From Streptomyces narbonensis (lineage in GTDB: Bacteria > Actinomycetota > Actinomycetes > Streptomycetales > Streptomycetaceae): DNA of 64,000 bases. The stretch covers positions 310,001 to 374,000 of the forward strand of contig NZ_BMSF01000005.1 of assembly GCF_014649015.1 (NCBI RefSeq), given 5' to 3'. Made by a program: the position numbers and the translations under genes. Under the pieces are notes generated by a model. The model did no database searches and was not told where the DNA came from. It was given only the letters and a program-made list of their open reading frames with translations. Positions within the stretch are counted from its first letter, which is position 1. Each line of letters begins with the position of its first letter. Of this stretch, positions 62,042-64,000 are shown one piece after another.

Positions 62042-62948
62042 GACTTGTCTGACAAAGGATCTTGGGCGGGTTCGCGGAGCCAGAGGATGAGTGCGGCAAG
62101 GTGGACTCCCGCCTTGTAGCGAACGGCGAGTTTGTCGAAGCGGGTCGCGATCGCGCGGAACTGCTTCAGGCGGCCGAAGCAGCGTTCGACCACGTTGCGG
62201 GCCTTGTAGAGCTCGCGGTCGAAGGCCGGGGGTCTGCCGCCGGCCTGTCCGCGCCGCAGGCGGTTGGCCTTCTGGTCCGCCCGCTCAGGGATCACCGCTC
62301 GGATGCCTCGCCTGCGCAGGGTCTGGCGGATCGCCCGGGACGAGTACGCCTTGTCCGCGATGACCGCGTCGGGCTTGCGGCGGGGTCGTCCGGCGCCGCT
62401 CCTGGGCACCCTCAAAGTGCCCAGGACGGCGTCGAAGACGGTCGAGTCGTTGACGTTGCCGGGCGTGACGACGACGGCCAGGGGCAGGCCCCGGCCGTCG
62501 CAGGCGAGGTGGACTTTGGTGGTCAGCCCGCCGCGGGAACGGCCCAGCGCCTGGCCAGCCGCCTCACGTGCCGGATCTTCCAGTTCGTCCCCCGCCGCCG
62601 CCCCTTTTTGCGGGCGCCGGCGGCATGCTGGTGAGCCCGGCTGATCGTGGAGTCGACCGACACAGTCCACTCCACGGCTCCGACGGAGTCGTCGCGGATC
62701 TGCACCTGCTCGAGCAAATGGGACCAGGTGCCGTCGGCTTCCCAGCGGGCGAACCGCTCGTAGGCCGTCTGCCACGGCCCGTAGCGTTCCGGCAGGTCAC
62801 GCCACGGGGCACCAGTCCGCAACCGCCACAACACCCCGTTGATCACCTGCCGGTGATCCCGCCACGGCCGCCCACGGCCATCAACACCAGGCAACAGGGG
62901 CGCTATCCGCTCCCATGCCACATCCGTCAGCTCACCACGACCCACCAC
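62038..62948 (-). CDS. IS5/IS427-type transposase, two frames (-1 shift)
   Basis: GTG 62948 opens ORF A with RGELTDVAWERIAPLLPG, DHRQVINGVLWRLRTGAPWR, DLPERYGPWQTAYERFARWE and the first catalytic Asp in SVDSTISRAHQHAAGARKKG. At the CAAAAAGGGG run near 62600 the frame slips by -1 into ORF B: LEDPAREAAGQALGRSRGGL, TTKVHLACDGRGLPL, DKAYSSRAIRQ (second Asp) and VERCFGRLKQFRAIATRFDK (Glu). The TAG stop comes from the CTAG target. Intact apart from the expected programmed frameshift, it is probably active. Confidence 0.9.
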
Positions 62949-62970
62949 AAGATCAATTATCAGACAGCGC
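62042..62970. mobile_element. IS427-like insertion sequence, CTAG target
   Basis: A 929-bp element with imperfect ends. Left GACTTGTCTGACAAAGGATC and reverse-complement right GCGCTGTCTGATAATTGATC share TGTCTGAxAA and GATCTTG. CTAG lies on both sides (62038-62041 and 62971-62974), consistent with a 4-bp palindromic target duplication. One transposase gene fills it. Confidence 0.85.
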
Positions 62971-63149
62971 CTAGGGGGTGTCGTCACATTCCCGTCTGCC
63001 CCGCGGCGTCTGGTGCGTGCTCTCGCCGCACCGGGCGAAAGCCCACGTACGTCCAGTACGTGGGCTTCCACCCGGCACGCCGAGAGCACGCACCAGACGC
63101 CGCGGGGCCGCCCTTCGGGCGACGACGGGAATGTGACGACACCCCCTAG
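62971..63149. mobile_element. 179-bp palindromic MITE flanked by CTAG
   Basis: The outer 26 bases at each end (62971-62996 and 63124-63149) are perfect inverted repeats starting CTAGGGGGTGTCGTCAC. The inner arms from CCCCGCGGCGTCTGGTGCGT towards the centre match at about 47 of 52 positions. The centre GCCCACGTAC-GTCCA-GTACGTGGGC is a perfect 10-bp stem. The right arm has an extra small hairpin around CCGCCCTTCGGGC. It encodes no protein. The size, ends and CTAG borders fit a miniature inverted-repeat element mobilised by an IS5-type transposase. Confidence 0.88.
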
Positions 63150-63340
63150 GCACCGAGGCCGCGCCCAGGTCGTCATCGGCGGCGCCGCCCACGAGACACA
63201 GATGCTGCTTTCACCAACGCTGAAGCCCGGCGGCGGTGCGGGATGACGAGTCCGGTGCCCGGGCAGCCGCCGTCGGCGATCGTGGTGGCCTCGCCGACGG
63301 CGGCCTTGGCGTCGGATTCTTCACCGCCTGGTGTGCTGGG

Positions 63341-63395
63341 TCAGCGGCGGATGCCTGCGTATGTCGAGGGGGAGATCCCGCCCTCCGCGCCCCCG
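63341..63395 (-). repeat. Copy of the propeller gene's 3' end
   Basis: The sequence from TCAGCGGCGGATGCCTGCGT on closely matches 11884-11937, and both encode GGAEGGISPS(T/A)YAGIRR and a stop. Upstream of that peptide the two loci are unrelated, so this is a displaced fragment of a propeller-type gene. Confidence 0.65.
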
Positions 63396-63615
63396 TTCGA
63401 CAGGCCGGGCAACAACCTGGTGGAGACCTGCTCCCCTGCACCCGTGGGGATGCTCCCGGCTACTTCTGCAGGGTGGCCCTTCTGTGACGTTCGTCGGGTA
63501 GCCGGGTGACCGCAGTCGCGGATCTCGGAAGTCGCAGCGGCAGGTGCGCAGCCGGCGGACGCGGCCGTCGGGGCGGCGGTGCCACGAGGCCGCATGTCGT
63601 GGCATTGCAGTGACC

Positions 63616-63978
63616 ATGCCACATACGCCTGTATCGGGCCATTCCCACGATCAGGGGATATCACCCGTACTGAATCGCCCGTGCGGCCGATCTCAGCACC
63701 GCGCCCTCCCGCTGCTCTCGGGCGAGGTCCTGGTGATCGGTGGGAGCACGGAGCCCCTGCACGACGGGGGCCTGAGCAGCGCCGTACGCTACGACCCCCT
63801 GTCGCGAAGCTGGTCACCCGAGGCCGGAATGAAGGTGGGCCGTGCGGAGTTCGCCGCGGTCGTCCTGACCGACGGCCGAGCCCTCGTGACGGCCGGCACG
63901 ACCCGCACGGGCCCGTCCACACCGTCAGGGGGCTATCACCACCTGACGGGTACGACCGAGCTGTTCACACCACACTGA
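63616..63978 (+). pseudogene. Kelch-repeat protein fragment
   Basis: The frame from ATG 63616 reads HRALPLLSGEVLVIGGSTEP, then SAVRYDPLSRSWSPEAGMKV, GRAEFAAVVLTDGRALVTAG and TTELFTPH, ending at 63978. One full and one partial Kelch blade are visible (VLVIGG...YDPxxxxW pattern). A complete Kelch propeller needs about six, so this is the remnant of a larger gene or a gene truncated at its 5' end. The start is nominal. Confidence 0.6.
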
Positions 63979-64000
63979 CCCAGTGGCCCCACCCCGTCGG

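Noticed and set aside
63001..63120. Small frames inside the palindrome
   Set aside because: They are mirror images produced by the inverted repeat and cross the stem-loop centre.
1..64000. tRNA or rRNA genes
   Set aside because: No cloverleaf with a GTTCGANNC-type arm and no rRNA-like stretch was found by reading; a tRNA search program would be needed to exclude a weak case.

Overview
The window is a high-GC actinomycete chromosome segment, almost certainly from a Streptomyces. Third codon positions are nearly all G or C, GTG and TTG starts are common, and the gene families are typical of the genus: DUF1206, TIGR04222, DUF6326, Excalibur, streptogrisin-type protease, GH64 and GH16 glucanases, many LuxR-type two-component regulators and an ECF sigma factor with a SnoaL-like tail. 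The mix of secreted hydrolases, orphan small proteins, frameshifted genes and at least seven insertion-sequence traces suggests an accessory or chromosome-arm region rather than the core. I see no rRNA, tRNA, CRISPR array or replication origin.

Layout. 0-8.2 kb: a two-gene cassette with an AbiEii-type nucleotidyltransferase, a frameshifted serine hydrolase, a YoaK/DUF1275 membrane protein, a DUF485 plus sodium:solute symporter pair, and a DUF1206 protein. 8.2-11.2 kb: IS701 and IS5-type debris around two orphan genes. 11.2-18 kb: an Excalibur protein, a secreted propeller-like protein, a decayed FAD monooxygenase, a translationally coupled VOC/ECF-sigma operon and small orphans. 18-22 kb: a NarL/DesK-type two-component pair, a DUF6326 membrane protein and an alpha/beta hydrolase. 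22-27.2 kb: a large secreted metalloprotease behind an AT-rich leader, a CopC-like surface protein and orphans. 27.3-29.1 kb: an IS630-type element whose inverted repeats enclose both a frameshifted transposase and an intact GNAT acetyltransferase. 30-36 kb: a DHA2 exporter, a UBP zinc finger, a ribbon-helix-helix protein, a PhnB-like protein, and a convergent response regulator with an unusual internally duplicated histidine kinase. 36-43 kb: a secreted beta-lactamase-fold protein, nicotinate phosphoribosyltransferase, a DUF4389 protein, gene fragments, a possible RelE-like toxin-antitoxin pair and a HopJ-family protein. 43-46.5 kb: an Old Yellow Enzyme with divergent MarR regulator, then glucose-6-phosphate dehydrogenase. 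46.9-53.4 kb: a polymer-degradation island with a TagC-like propeller protein, GH64 and GH16 beta-1,3-glucanases, an AbfB pseudogene and a streptogrisin-type protease. The GH16 and protease genes share an identical 14-bp palindrome upstream. 53.4-61 kb: a galM remnant, a TIGR04222 protein, divergent aldo-keto reductase and LysR genes, a frameshifted GFA-type gene and orphans. 61-64 kb: a cold-shock gene, an IS427-like element and a 179-bp palindromic MITE, arranged head to tail with CTAG at every junction.

How the genes work together. The clearest functional unit is the secreted glucanase/protease island, probably co-controlled by one LacI-type repressor and aimed at fungal or plant beta-glucan and protein. 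The best candidates for something not yet described are the AbiEii cassette with its internally duplicated partner, the cargo-carrying IS630 element, the duplicated-sensor histidine kinase and the CTAG-nested IS/MITE pair.
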